Source: Pontibacter liquoris
GTDB taxonomy: Bacteria > Bacteroidota > Bacteroidia > Cytophagales > Hymenobacteraceae
Direction: 5' to 3'
Length of the DNA: 64,000 bases
Assembly (NCBI RefSeq): GCF_022758235.1
Contig: NZ_JALEBG010000001.1
Span: 2,232,001 to 2,296,000, forward strand
Below the pieces are notes generated by a model. The model searched no databases and was not told the origin of the DNA. It was given only the letters and a program-made list of their open reading frames with translations. Position 1 is the stretch's first letter; the number at the start of each line of letters is the position of its first letter. Positions 25,281 to 34,400 of this stretch are shown one piece after another. Position numbers and translations under genes: made by a program.

Positions 25281-25587
25281 CCTAAAATTAAAATGTAAAA
25301 AGCCTCTGCAAGTATAAGTTTATACTTACAGAGGCTTTTTGCATGTCGTCAGGACATTATACAAACGATCGGCTATGCTTTTAGAAGTATAGTGCTGATT
25401 TGCTGCCACGCATAGGTATGAAAAGCGCCTGACGGAGGTATTACTGTAAAAAGAGGAAGCTGGTTTATGCGATTAATGGGATACTAGAAATTCAGCTCAG
25501 GTATGTATAAGCATCCCGAAGAAACCTTTTAGTTACACCCTTAATTGGCCGGCTATACTTAGGTGCTTATACTTGTGCTGCTATACT
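25281..25587. other. Intergenic region with word-rich DNA
   Basis: A terminator occupies 25297-25340 and a phased triplet of TATACTT lies at 25554-25588. Another AAGTATA occurs near 25386. No gene is supported. Confidence 0.55.
25297..25340. terminator. Terminator with AAGTATAA/TTATACTT stem
   Basis: AAAAAGCCTCTG (25297-25308) pairs with CAGAGGCTTTTT (25329-25340). Inside, AAGTATAA (25310-25317) pairs with TTATACTT (25320-25327) around GT; one C/A mismatch separates the two stems. The overrepresented word forms the upper stem. Confidence 0.85.
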
Positions 25588-25588
25588 T
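25554..25588. repeat. Three TATACTT words phased at 14 bp
   Basis: TATACTT starts at 25554, 25568 and 25582, exactly 14 bp apart, ending at the stop codon region of the DinB gene. It is a local concentration of the window-wide word. Confidence 0.7.
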
Positions 25589-26121
25589 TAGTCTTTGCGC
25601 TTAAGGTAGCGGGTTTGCAGTATGTTGATATGATGCATTTCGTGTGCCGCCAGCACATGGATGATCACGCGTACAGACATGCGGTTGCCATTGCAGATAC
25701 CGGTCTGATCCAGCATCTCGGTGGTGAAGCTCCTGAAGAGTAGCAGATTTGCCCGGCGCACCTGTTCATACTCCTCCAGTATGTTGGGCAGCAGCCTGAT
25801 GTTGGCAAGGGAGTTATAGGCGTACATGTTCTCGTCAAAACCGGGAAGTTCCTGCCGCTCGCCCCGGGCAATGCACAGAGCCCGGTAACTGAAGATGCGC
25901 TCGGCATCGATCAGGTGCTGCAGCAGCTCTTTCATCGTCCATTTACCGGGGGCATAACTTTCTTCTGCCCGCGTATCAGAGATGTTGCTAAACATGTGGC
26001 GCAGGTCGGTGCTATGTTTTTCCAGCAGGTATAACACATCGCCTTCGGGCAACAGGCTCATGTAAGGCTGGTATACTTCCGGAAACTCATCGGCGGCAGG
26101 TCGGATAATGGAGGTCGGCAT
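25588..26121 (-). CDS. DinB family protein
   Basis: A 177-aa DinB-like four-helix protein. The usual metal-binding histidines are visible: one in LLQHLIDAERIFSYRALCIARGE near residue 66, and a pair near the C-terminus in VIHVLAAHEMHHINIL. The metal site is shared by thiol-dependent transferases of the bacillithiol type and by many uncharacterised stress proteins, so the reaction is unknown. It lies 10 bp downstream of the SRPBCC gene on the same strand, suggesting a two-gene operon. Confidence 0.85.
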   Translation of the reverse strand: MPTSIIRPAADEFPEVYQPYMSLLPEGDVLYLLEKHSTDLRHMFSNISDTRAEESYAPGKWTMKELLQHLIDAERIFSYRALCIARGERQELPGFDENMYAYNSLANIRLLPNILEEYEQVRRANLLLFRSFTTEMLDQTGICNGNRMSVRVIIHVLAAHEMHHINILQTRYLKRKD

Positions 26122-26131
26122 AGCTGTTTTT

Positions 26132-26686
26132 TTATCTGGCTGCTCTTCTCTTACTGTTATCCTGCAGTAAGGTTTTTAGTCCTGCCAGCCCCTGCTCCAC
26201 CTCCTGCTGCTTTTTATAGGTGTGGTATAGCCCTTTGTAGCGATCGAGCGGGTTGGTGCCTATCGCCGAGGTCTGGCGCCAGGTCAGCGCTGTGCCTTCT
26301 TTGGTGGGCTCAAGGTTAAACTCCCCGAACACGCTGTCCGGCATGCCCGATTCGCTCTGCACATAAGCCAGGGTGCTCGGGCTGGTGCTTTCGGTCAGCT
26401 GCAGTTTGCCTTCTCCCGATTTATCGCCACTCCATTGCATGCGCGCGCCCACTCCTGCCATAGGGCCTCCATAAAGGTAGATGATGGTGGGGTCTGCTGC
26501 TTTGTTCAGACTGCTCCACTTGGGCCATTCCATGGGGTTGTTCAGGTAGGGGTATACCTGCTCGGGGCTCACCCCCAGCTCCACCCGGTGCTCGACCAGC
26601 ATCTGGGCCGGCAACCGGTACGAAACGCCATATAGGGCTGCCGCTATTACAGGAAGCGGCAAAACCAGTTTCCAAATCAGCTTCAT
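26132..26686 (-). CDS. SRPBCC (START-like) domain protein with N-terminal membrane anchor
   Basis: A 184-aa protein from the ATG at 26686, chosen because it directly precedes a hydrophobic segment (residues 2-24); an in-frame ATG at 26740 would add 18 residues. The rest is a polyketide-cyclase/SRPBCC fold: VEHRVELGVSPEQVYPYLNNPMEWPKWS, GARMQWSGDKSGEGKLQLTES and a central FGEFNLEPTKEGTALTWRQT strand pair. Such domains bind hydrophobic ligands in a cavity; the ligand is unknown. The gene is the first of a probable operon with dinB. Confidence 0.8.
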   Translation of the reverse strand: MKLIWKLVLPLPVIAAALYGVSYRLPAQMLVEHRVELGVSPEQVYPYLNNPMEWPKWSSLNKAADPTIIYLYGGPMAGVGARMQWSGDKSGEGKLQLTESTSPSTLAYVQSESGMPDSVFGEFNLEPTKEGTALTWRQTSAIGTNPLDRYKGLYHTYKKQQEVEQGLAGLKTLLQDNSKRRAAR

Positions 26687-26882
26687 AGGAACCGGTAAAA
26701 AGTAATTGTTAGGACAGAACGTTTGGCTGTTAAAGTACACTAATTTACACGATGATTTGGGTAGGAATCAAGTGCCGCTCCATAAATATTTTTACCTTAC
26801 TCCCCCTTGCAAACAAAACACGCCAGACGCGTAAAGCCTTTTGGGCCCTTGCGCCGTATGATGCTCTAAAGAGACAACTGTT

Positions 26883-27329
26883 ATGCTAAACGACTGGATT
26901 CAAAAAGGACTTGTCTACTCACAAAACCCGGCTTTCCGGAAGTATATGGGCAAAGCCAGCGGGCTGCTGGCCAAACCAGTAAAGCTGGGCATCCTGCTCA
27001 CCACGGCCTATGGCAAACTGGTGGACAGCAACAGCCCCAAAGGCAGCTTTGAACAGATAAAGGAGATCATGCAGACGTTCATACGCCTGGTGCGCGCCTA
27101 TGTGAGCGGCGATTACCGCCATGTAGCTAAAAAATCGATTCTGATCGGGGTAGCCGTCCTGTTATACCTGGTTACGCCCTTAGACATTATCCCGGACTTT
27201 ATACCGGGCATTGGCCTGCTCGATGACCTGAGTCTGATGGCCTGGTTTGTTACCTCCTTTCAGAGAGAGATCGAAAACTTCCGGGCCTGGGAAGCCGACA
27301 CGAGCTACGCCCACATCGGCTCATTCTGA
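26883..27329 (+). CDS. YkvA family protein (DUF1232)
   Basis: A 148-aa protein with the DUF1232 core at about residues 80-120: a hydrophobic helix (ILIGVAVLLYLVTPLDIIPDFIPGIGLLDDLSLMAW region) carrying the family-typical Pro-Leu-Asp and Asp-Pro-containing turns. The N-terminal part contains amphipathic helices. Function is unknown; membrane association is likely. Terminated by a strong hairpin at 27374-27407. Confidence 0.85.
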   Translation: MLNDWIQKGLVYSQNPAFRKYMGKASGLLAKPVKLGILLTTAYGKLVDSNSPKGSFEQIKEIMQTFIRLVRAYVSGDYRHVAKKSILIGVAVLLYLVTPLDIIPDFIPGIGLLDDLSLMAWFVTSFQREIENFRAWEADTSYAHIGSF

Positions 27330-27373
27330 TTCAAGGATTTCCTGGCCGCTGCGGTGGCTTCTATTACTGCATC

Positions 27374-27412
27374 AGAAGGGCAGCCCCTGGTTAGGGGCTG
27401 CCCTTCTGTTAT
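27374..27412 (+). terminator. Terminator of the YkvA gene
   Basis: Perfect 14-bp arms at 27374-27387 and 27394-27407 around TGGTTA, followed by GTTATTTAT. Confidence 0.8.
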
Positions 27413-27506
27413 TTATACTTCCCTGGTCTACTGAACTAGCTACCAATTCCATCCGAAAAAAGCAGCCGGTTAGCAAATTTCAGGTATTCCTTGCCCCATT
27501 CTCCCC

Positions 27507-27533
27507 TTTGGCCCTGATTTTTGCTTAATTTTG
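27507..27533 (+). promoter_or_regulatory. Probable promoter of the S46 peptidase gene
   Basis: TTTG at 27507-27510 and TAATTTTG at 27526-27533 (15-bp spacer, slightly short) resemble -33 and -7 elements, 35 bp before the start codon. Confidence 0.4.
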
Positions 27534-27567
27534 TTAGATACAATTATTTCTCACAAGTTAACTGATC

Positions 27568-29856
27568 ATGATCCGTAAACATTTAATAGCCCTCTTTGCC
27601 GCTACCTGCCTGAGCCTGAGCTCTACCGTAGCGCGCCCGGATGAGGGAATGTGGCTGCCGATGCTCTTAAAGCAGCTCAACGAATCGGAGATGCAGAAAA
27701 AAGGCATGCGCCTTACTGCAGACGATATCTATAGTGTAAACCAGTCCAGCCTAAAAGATGCCATTGTGTCTTTTGGCGGCTTTTGTACCGGAGAGATGAT
27801 CTCCTCCGAAGGCTTGCTGCTTACCAACCACCACTGCGGCTATGGCTCCGTGCAGGAACACAGCTCGGTGGAACACGACTACCTAACCAATGGCTTCTGG
27901 GCCATGGACAAGGCGCAGGAACTTCCGAACCCGGGGCTTACCGCCACGTTCATCGTGCGGATGGAAGACGTGACCAAGCAGCTACTGGCCGGCACTGCCA
28001 ACGCGAAAACCGAAGCGGAACGCGAAGCCATTGTGCAGCGCAACATGGCTCAGGTGCGTAAGGCAGCCACGGCCGGCACACACTATGAGGCCGTGATCAA
28101 ACCCTACTACTATGGCAACGAATACTACATGTATATCACTGAAACGTTTAAGGACGTGCGCCTGGTGGGAGCGCCACCATCTTCTATCGGTAAGTTCGGG
28201 GGCGATACTGACAACTGGATGTGGCCGCGCCACACCGGTGACTTCTCGCTCTTCCGGGTATATGCCGGCCCTGACAATGCACCTGCCGAGTATTCACCCT
28301 CGAACAAGCCTTACAAGCCCCGCCACCACCTGCCTATCTCGCTGAGCGGCATCAAAGAAGGTGACTTTACGCTGATCTTCGGTTTCCCGGGACGCACCAA
28401 CGAGTACCTTACCTCCCAGGCCGTAAAGGAGATCTACGAGGTATCGAACCCGGCCAAGATCAAGATACGCGAAACAAAGCTCAACATCCTGGACAAGGAC
28501 ATGAAAGCTTCTGACGCTATCCGCATCCAGTATGCAGCCAAGTATGCTAGCATCGCCAACTACTGGAAAAAGTGGATCGGCGAAAACCGCGGCATTAAAA
28601 AAGCTAAGGCCATTGCCACCAAGCAGCAACTGGAAGAGCAGTTTGCCCGCTGGATAGCAGCCGATCCGGCGCGTCAGCAGCCGTATGGCAGCCTGCTAGC
28701 CGACTTTGCCAAAAATTATAATGCCCTGAACGGCATCACGATCTCCCGCGACTATTATACTGAAGCGGCCAATGGCATCGAGCTACTTAAGTTTGCCAAC
28801 ACGTTTATCGGCCTGCAGGAACTGCTGGAGGCAAAAGCCCCGCAACAGGACATTAACGCCATGGCCGACAAACTGGAGAAAAGCGCCCCTGCTTTCTACA
28901 AGGATTACAGCGCCCCAACTGACCAGAAAGTATTTGCCGCCTTGCTGGACCTCTACTACACCGGGCTGGACAAGCAATGGCATCCTGCTGCATTGGACGC
29001 CGCTCACGACACCTACAAAGGCGACTTTGGCAAGTATGCCGCAGCTGTTTACAGTAAATCGCTGTTTACCTCCGAAGCGGGCGTTAAAAAAGCGCTGTCA
29101 GCGATAAGAGCCGGCAAAAAGGATGTGCTTGCAAAAGACCCGGCCTACCAGCTGTCCAGCAACATTACAACCCATTACCGTAACAGTGTGCTGCCAACCT
29201 ACAACCAGGTGAACGAGAACCTGAACCTACTTTACCGCACGTATATGGCAGGCCTGCGGGAGATGCAAAAGGACAAAACCTTTTACCCGGATGCAAACTC
29301 TACCCTGCGCGTAGCTTACGGACTGGTAGAACCTTTTGAACCGGTGGATGGCGTGCAGTATAAATATTACACTACGCTGGAAGGTATTATCGAGAAAGCA
29401 GAAACAGGGGCAGCCGAAGATTACGCCATCCCGGCTAAGCTGAAAGAGCTATACCTCAAAAAGGACTATGGCCCTTATGGCGTGAATGGCCAAATGCCGG
29501 TAGCCTTCATTGCATCTAACCATACAACCGGTGGCAACTCTGGCTCTCCGGTGATCAATGCCAACGGGCAGCTGATCGGCACGAACTTCGACCGCAACTG
29601 GGAAGGCACTATGAGCGATATCGTGTATAACCCCGACCAGGTTCGTAACATTGCCGTTGATGCGCGGTACATGCTCTTTATCGTTGACAAGTTTGCTGGC
29701 GCCGGGCACCTGGTGAAAGAAATGACCTTGATAACCGACGACACCTCGGGCCTGCCGCAGGTAGATGCCCGCCGTGAAGGGGAGAAAAAAGCACCTGCCA
29801 AAAAGAAAAAGCAGAAAGCTAAGAAAAAGAACAAAGCAGTGGCTGAAGTACAATAA
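27568..29856 (+). CDS. S46 family dipeptidyl-peptidase, DPP11-like
   Basis: A 762-aa exported serine peptidase. A signal peptide covers residues 1-22, and RPDEGMWLP is the usual mature start. The catalytic triad is visible as His89 (LLTNHHCGYG), Asp225 (RHTGDFSLF) and Ser658 (GGNSGSP). Eighteen residues after the Ser is Arg676 in NFDRNWEG, the position where DPP11 enzymes have Arg and DPP7 enzymes Gly; this predicts release of dipeptides with Asp or Glu at P1. The last 25 residues are an unusual Lys-rich tail. S46 enzymes work in the periplasm to feed peptide-based nutrition. A 23-bp-stem terminator follows. Confidence 0.93.
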   Translation: MIRKHLIALFAATCLSLSSTVARPDEGMWLPMLLKQLNESEMQKKGMRLTADDIYSVNQSSLKDAIVSFGGFCTGEMISSEGLLLTNHHCGYGSVQEHSSVEHDYLTNGFWAMDKAQELPNPGLTATFIVRMEDVTKQLLAGTANAKTEAEREAIVQRNMAQVRKAATAGTHYEAVIKPYYYGNEYYMYITETFKDVRLVGAPPSSIGKFGGDTDNWMWPRHTGDFSLFRVYAGPDNAPAEYSPSNKPYKPRHHLPISLSGIKEGDFTLIFGFPGRTNEYLTSQAVKEIYEVSNPAKIKIRETKLNILDKDMKASDAIRIQYAAKYASIANYWKKWIGENRGIKKAKAIATKQQLEEQFARWIAADPARQQPYGSLLADFAKNYNALNGITISRDYYTEAANGIELLKFANTFIGLQELLEAKAPQQDINAMADKLEKSAPAFYKDYSAPTDQKVFAALLDLYYTGLDKQWHPAALDAAHDTYKGDFGKYAAAVYSKSLFTSEAGVKKALSAIRAGKKDVLAKDPAYQLSSNITTHYRNSVLPTYNQVNENLNLLYRTYMAGLREMQKDKTFYPDANSTLRVAYGLVEPFEPVDGVQYKYYTTLEGIIEKAETGAAEDYAIPAKLKELYLKKDYGPYGVNGQMPVAFIASNHTTGGNSGSPVINANGQLIGTNFDRNWEGTMSDIVYNPDQVRNIAVDARYMLFIVDKFAGAGHLVKEMTLITDDTSGLPQVDARREGEKKAPAKKKKQKAKKKNKAVAEVQ

Positions 29857-29879
29857 GTGAGCCCTATACTTTGCCGTAT

Positions 29880-29930
29880 CTTAAAACAGAATGCCCCGCC
29901 TGCTATACAGGCGGGGCATTCTGTTTTAAG
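29880..29930. terminator. Bidirectional terminator with 23-bp perfect stem
   Basis: Arms at 29880-29902 and 29908-29930 are perfectly complementary around CTATA. The GC-rich core is flanked by AAAACAG and CTGTTTT, so it can end transcription from both the S46 gene and the converging gltD. Confidence 0.9.
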
Positions 29931-29981
29931 TATGGCCAGTTGAAAAGATATGTTGCTAAGAAAGGCACAGCAGCGCTGCCA

Positions 29982-31448
29982 TTATGCCATCAGATCTAGT
30001 ACCGACAAATTTTTAGAAGGCAACGAGGACGTTCCCATCAGGTATTCGTCTACGGCGCGGGCCGCTTCTCTCCCTTCTGAGATGGCCCATACAACCAGCG
30101 ATTGCCCGCGGTGCGCGTCTCCTGCCGTAAAGACCTTGGCTACATTGGTCTGAAAGCGTTGATCGGCCTCTATGCTGCCGTTAGGATCAAAGGCTATTCC
30201 CAACTGCGTCAGCAATCCTTTGGGTTGCGGCGCGGCAAAACCAATGGCGATCAGGGCCAGGTCGCAGGGCAGTTCGCGCTCGGTACCTTCTATTTCTTCG
30301 TAAATGGTTCCTTCCGCTCCTTCCAGGCAGCGCAGATCCGCCACCAGCAACCCTTTGACATGCCCCTTCTCATCCCCCACAAACGCTTTGGTCAGCAGGG
30401 CCCAGGAACGGGTGCAGCCTTCTTCGTGCGAGCTGGAGGTTTGCATGATCAGGGGGGCTTGTGGCCAGGGATTGTTGTCGGGGCGTTGCTGCGGGGGCTC
30501 ATACATACGGGCGATCTGCGTCACGGAAGCTGCTTGCTGCCTGTTCGCTGTCCCCACGCAATCGGAACCCGTATCGCCGCTGCCTACCACCACCACATGC
30601 TTGCCGGTGGCAAGTATGGCTTCCTGCTGCACTTCCAGGCCCCGCACGCGACGGTTTTGCTGTACCAGGTAATCCATGGCATAGTGGATACCCTGCAGAT
30701 CATGGCCTTTCAACGGCAGCGCTTTGGGCACCTCGGCTCCACAGCAAAGCACCACGGCATCAAAGCTGGCCAGCAGCGCTTCAGCCGTTATCGTAATGCC
30801 CACCTCTACGTTGGTCTTAAACGTAATACCTTCCGCTTCCAGCAACTGCACTCTGCGCTCGATCACCCATTTTTCCAGCTTAAAGTCAGGTATGCCGTAG
30901 GCCAGCAAGCCGCCAATCACATCCTGCTTCTCAAAAACCGTTACCCAGTGCCCCGCCAGGTTCAATTGCGTGGCAGCAGCCAGGCCTGCCGGCCCCGAAC
31001 CAACCACTGCTACCTGCTTACCGGTGCGCACAAGAGGCTGCTGGGGTTTGATCAGGCCTAACTCGAACGCTTTTTCGGCAATCGTCTTCTCAATAAACTC
31101 AATGGCCACCGGCGCTTTGTTTATACTTAGCACACAGGACGACTCGCATGGTGCCGGGCAGATGCGCCCGGTAAACTCCGGAAAGTTGTTGGTGCTGCTC
31201 AGTATTTCAAAGGCCTGCGCCCAGTTGTTTTTGTAAACGGCATCGTTAAAGTCTGGAATTTTATTTCCGAGCGGGCAGCCGCTGTGGCAGAAAGGCACAC
31301 CACAATCCATGCAGCGGGTGGCTTGCTGGGTAGCCAGCTCGTAGCCCGACTCCAGGTATATCTCCTTAAAATCACGGATGCGCTCTTCCGGCTCTCGGAC
31401 AGGCGGCAACGTTCTATCCAGCTCTATAAATCCTCTTTCTTTTCCCAT
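29982..31448 (-). CDS. gltD: Glutamate synthase (NADPH) small subunit
   Basis: A 488-aa FAD-dependent subunit that passes electrons from NADPH to the large subunit. N-terminal cysteines for the 4Fe-4S clusters appear in CMDCGVPFCHSGCPLGNKIP and in CPAPCESSC. The FAD Rossmann motif is VVGSGPAGLAAA near residue 148 and the NADPH motif VVVGSGDTGSDC near 287. The C-terminal VFTAGDAHRGQSLVVWAISEGREAA closes the FAD site. It starts 8 bp after the gltB stop, so the two are translationally close in one operon. Length and order are standard. Confidence 0.95.
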   Translation of the reverse strand: MGKERGFIELDRTLPPVREPEERIRDFKEIYLESGYELATQQATRCMDCGVPFCHSGCPLGNKIPDFNDAVYKNNWAQAFEILSSTNNFPEFTGRICPAPCESSCVLSINKAPVAIEFIEKTIAEKAFELGLIKPQQPLVRTGKQVAVVGSGPAGLAAATQLNLAGHWVTVFEKQDVIGGLLAYGIPDFKLEKWVIERRVQLLEAEGITFKTNVEVGITITAEALLASFDAVVLCCGAEVPKALPLKGHDLQGIHYAMDYLVQQNRRVRGLEVQQEAILATGKHVVVVGSGDTGSDCVGTANRQQAASVTQIARMYEPPQQRPDNNPWPQAPLIMQTSSSHEEGCTRSWALLTKAFVGDEKGHVKGLLVADLRCLEGAEGTIYEEIEGTERELPCDLALIAIGFAAPQPKGLLTQLGIAFDPNGSIEADQRFQTNVAKVFTAGDAHRGQSLVVWAISEGREAARAVDEYLMGTSSLPSKNLSVLDLMA

Positions 31449-31456
31449 GGTTGGTC

Positions 31457-34400
31457 TTACATAGCGTTTCGCAAGGTTTCTTTATTTTGAGAGAGTACCG
31501 CTTTATACTCCTGCGGGATCACTTTCATGAAGTTCCGGATAGCTTGGTCCCAGCGCTCCAGGATGCCGGCGGCCAGACGGCTGCCGGTATACTGGACATG
31601 GCGCTCGAGCAGCTGGCGTAGCATCAGGTGCTCTTCATAGGCTACCGGGTCCAGGTCCACCATCTCAAGATTGCATTGCCCGGGCAATTGCTGTCCCGGG
31701 TCATATACAAAGGCCAGCCCGCCGCTCATGCCGGCGGCAAAGTTGCGGCCCGTAGCCCCCAGGATAACCACTACGCCCCCTGTCATATATTCGCAGGCAT
31801 GGTCGCCTACTCCTTCCACCACAGCCCGGGCACCGGAGTTACGTACGGCAAAGCGCTCGCCGGCCATGCCGTTGATGTATACTTCGCCGGAGGTGGCGCC
31901 ATACAGGGCCACGTTACCGATAATGATATTTTCCGCCGGATTATACTTACTTGTTCTGTCGGGGTATACAACCAGGTGTGCACCCGATAATCCTTTGCCA
32001 AAGTAATCGTTGGCTTCGCCTTCCAGCTCCAGGTGCAGCCCGGGTGCCCCAAAGGCCCCAAAGCTCTGCCCGGCAGAACCCCGGAAGTTGAAATGAATGG
32101 TTTTTTCGGGTAAGCCCGCTTTTTTATACTTTTTTGAAATTTCGTTCGAAAGCAGGGTGCCGACCGATCGGTCGATGTTCTTCAGGGGGAAAGAGGCCCG
32201 GACAGGCTTACCGTCGTCGATTGCCTCCTTTGCTGCTGCCAGCAAGTGCCAGTCTAGCACGTCGTCCAGTTGATGATCCTGCGCTATTTGCTTGTAAAGC
32301 CCCACCTCCGGACCTGCTGCTTGCTTGTAGAGCAGCTTGCTCAGATCGAGCGCCTTTAATTTCCAGAAACCTGCATTCTCCCGCACTTTCAGCACATCGG
32401 CTTGCCCTACCATCTCATTGATGGTGCGGAAGCCAAGCGCAGCCATATGCTCGCGCAGGTCCTCGGCCAGGAAAAGGAACAAATTGACGACGTCCTCTGG
32501 TTTGCCCGTAAACAAAGCCCGCAGCTCCGGGTCTTGGGTAGCTACCCCTACCGGGCAGGTATTCTGATGGCATTTGCGCATCATAATGCAGCCCGCCACA
32601 ATTAGGGCTGCCGTGGCAACGCCCCATTCTTCGGCACCCAGCAAAGTAGCAATAGCCAGGTCGCGACCCGTGCGGATCTGCCCGTCTGTCTGCAGCACCA
32701 CCCGGCTGCGGAGGTTGTTTTTCACCAAGGTCTGGTGTGCTTCCGCAAGCCCCAGTTCCCAGGGCGTACCGGCATGGCGGATGGAGCTAAGCGGTGAGGC
32801 GCCGGTACCCCCATCATGGCCCGAGATCAAAACTACGTCGGCCTTTGCTTTGGCTACACCGGCTGCCACCGTGCCCACGCCTGCTTCCGCCACAAGCTTC
32901 ACGTTGATGCGGGCAGCACGGTTCGCATTTTTCAAATCGAAGATGAGTTGAGCCAGGTCTTCAATCGAATAAATATCGTGGTGCGGGGGCGGCGAGATCA
33001 GCCCCACGCCCGGGGTCGAGTGCCGTACGCGCGCGATCCAGTCGTCTACCTTATGGCCGGGCAGCTGGCCGCCCTCGCCGGGCTTGGCGCCCTGCGCGAT
33101 CTTGATCTGCAGTTCATCGGCATTGGCCAGGTAATAACTCGTCACACCAAAACGGCCGGACGCCACCTGTTTGATAGACGATCGCTCCGAATCCCCATTG
33201 GGCTTCAACTCGAAACGCACCTCATCCTCCCCGCCTTCCCCGCTGTTGCTTCTGGCCCCGATGCGGTTCATGGCAATAGCCAGTGTGCTGTGCGCCTCAT
33301 ACGAAATAGACCCGAAGGACATGGCGCCTGTCGCAAATCGCTTAAGTATACTTTCCACCGGCTCTACTTCTGCCAGCGGCACTGGCTGACGCTCCCGGAA
33401 GTCGAGCAGGCTGCGCAACGTGATAGCCTGTTGTTGCTGGTCGTTTACCAGCTGCGCATACTTTTTGTACAGCCCGTAATCGTTACGGCGGGTGGCATGC
33501 TGCAAAAGATGGATCGTTTCAGGGTTCATGAGGTGGCGTTCGCCATCGCGCTTCCACTGGAAAAATCCCCCTTCAGGCAATCGTGGGCTCAGATGGTGCG
33601 CGTATACATAGGCATGCCGCACCAGCACTTCTTTGGCAATACCATCGAAGTCAATGCCGCCGATTGTAGAAACCGTACCTTCAAAGCATTTGTCGATCAC
33701 CTCCGGGCTGAGCCCCAGGCATTCAAATATCTGCGAGCCCTGGTAAGCCTGCAGCGTTGAAATGCCCATTTTAGAAAGGATCTTGAGTAAGCCATTACCT
33801 ATTGCTTTCACATAGTTCTGCACCACCTCCTCTTCCGGTAAGCGCTGTGGCAGCTCCTGTTGTTTATTTAGCGAGAGGATGGTTTCAAAAGCAAGATAAG
33901 GGTGCACGGCGCTGGCGCCATACCCGATCAGGGTAGCGAAATGGTGCGTTTCCCAAACATCCCCGGCTTCTACCACCATGCTGGCTTTGGTGCGTAGCCT
34001 CTTCCGGATCAGGTGGTGTTGCAAAGCGCCCGTTGCCAGCAAAGACGGGATGGGGGCATGCGCCGCATCCACCGCCCTGTCTGAAAGCACCAGCACATTA
34101 TAGCCTGCCGCAATGGCCGCTTCCGCATCGGCACACACCCGGTCAATTGCCTCTGTTAGCCGCTGCGGCTGTCCATCGGCATTAAAAACCAGCGCTATTT
34201 CCTTGTGCCTGTAGCCATGTTGGTCCAACTGCTTTAGCGTAATGATATTCTCGTACGTGAGCACAGGTTGCGAAATATGCACTTGGCTGCAATGTTTGGG
34301 TGATTCGGATAAGATGTTCTGCCCGGAGCCCACCCGCGTGAAGAGTGACATCACCATCCGCTCGCGGATAGGATCAATGGGCGGGTTGCTGACTTGTGCA

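Noticed and set aside
32816-33760. 314-aa plus-strand open frame inside gltB
   Set aside because: Antisense shadow of a conserved gltB region in GC-rich codons; the composition is not protein-like.
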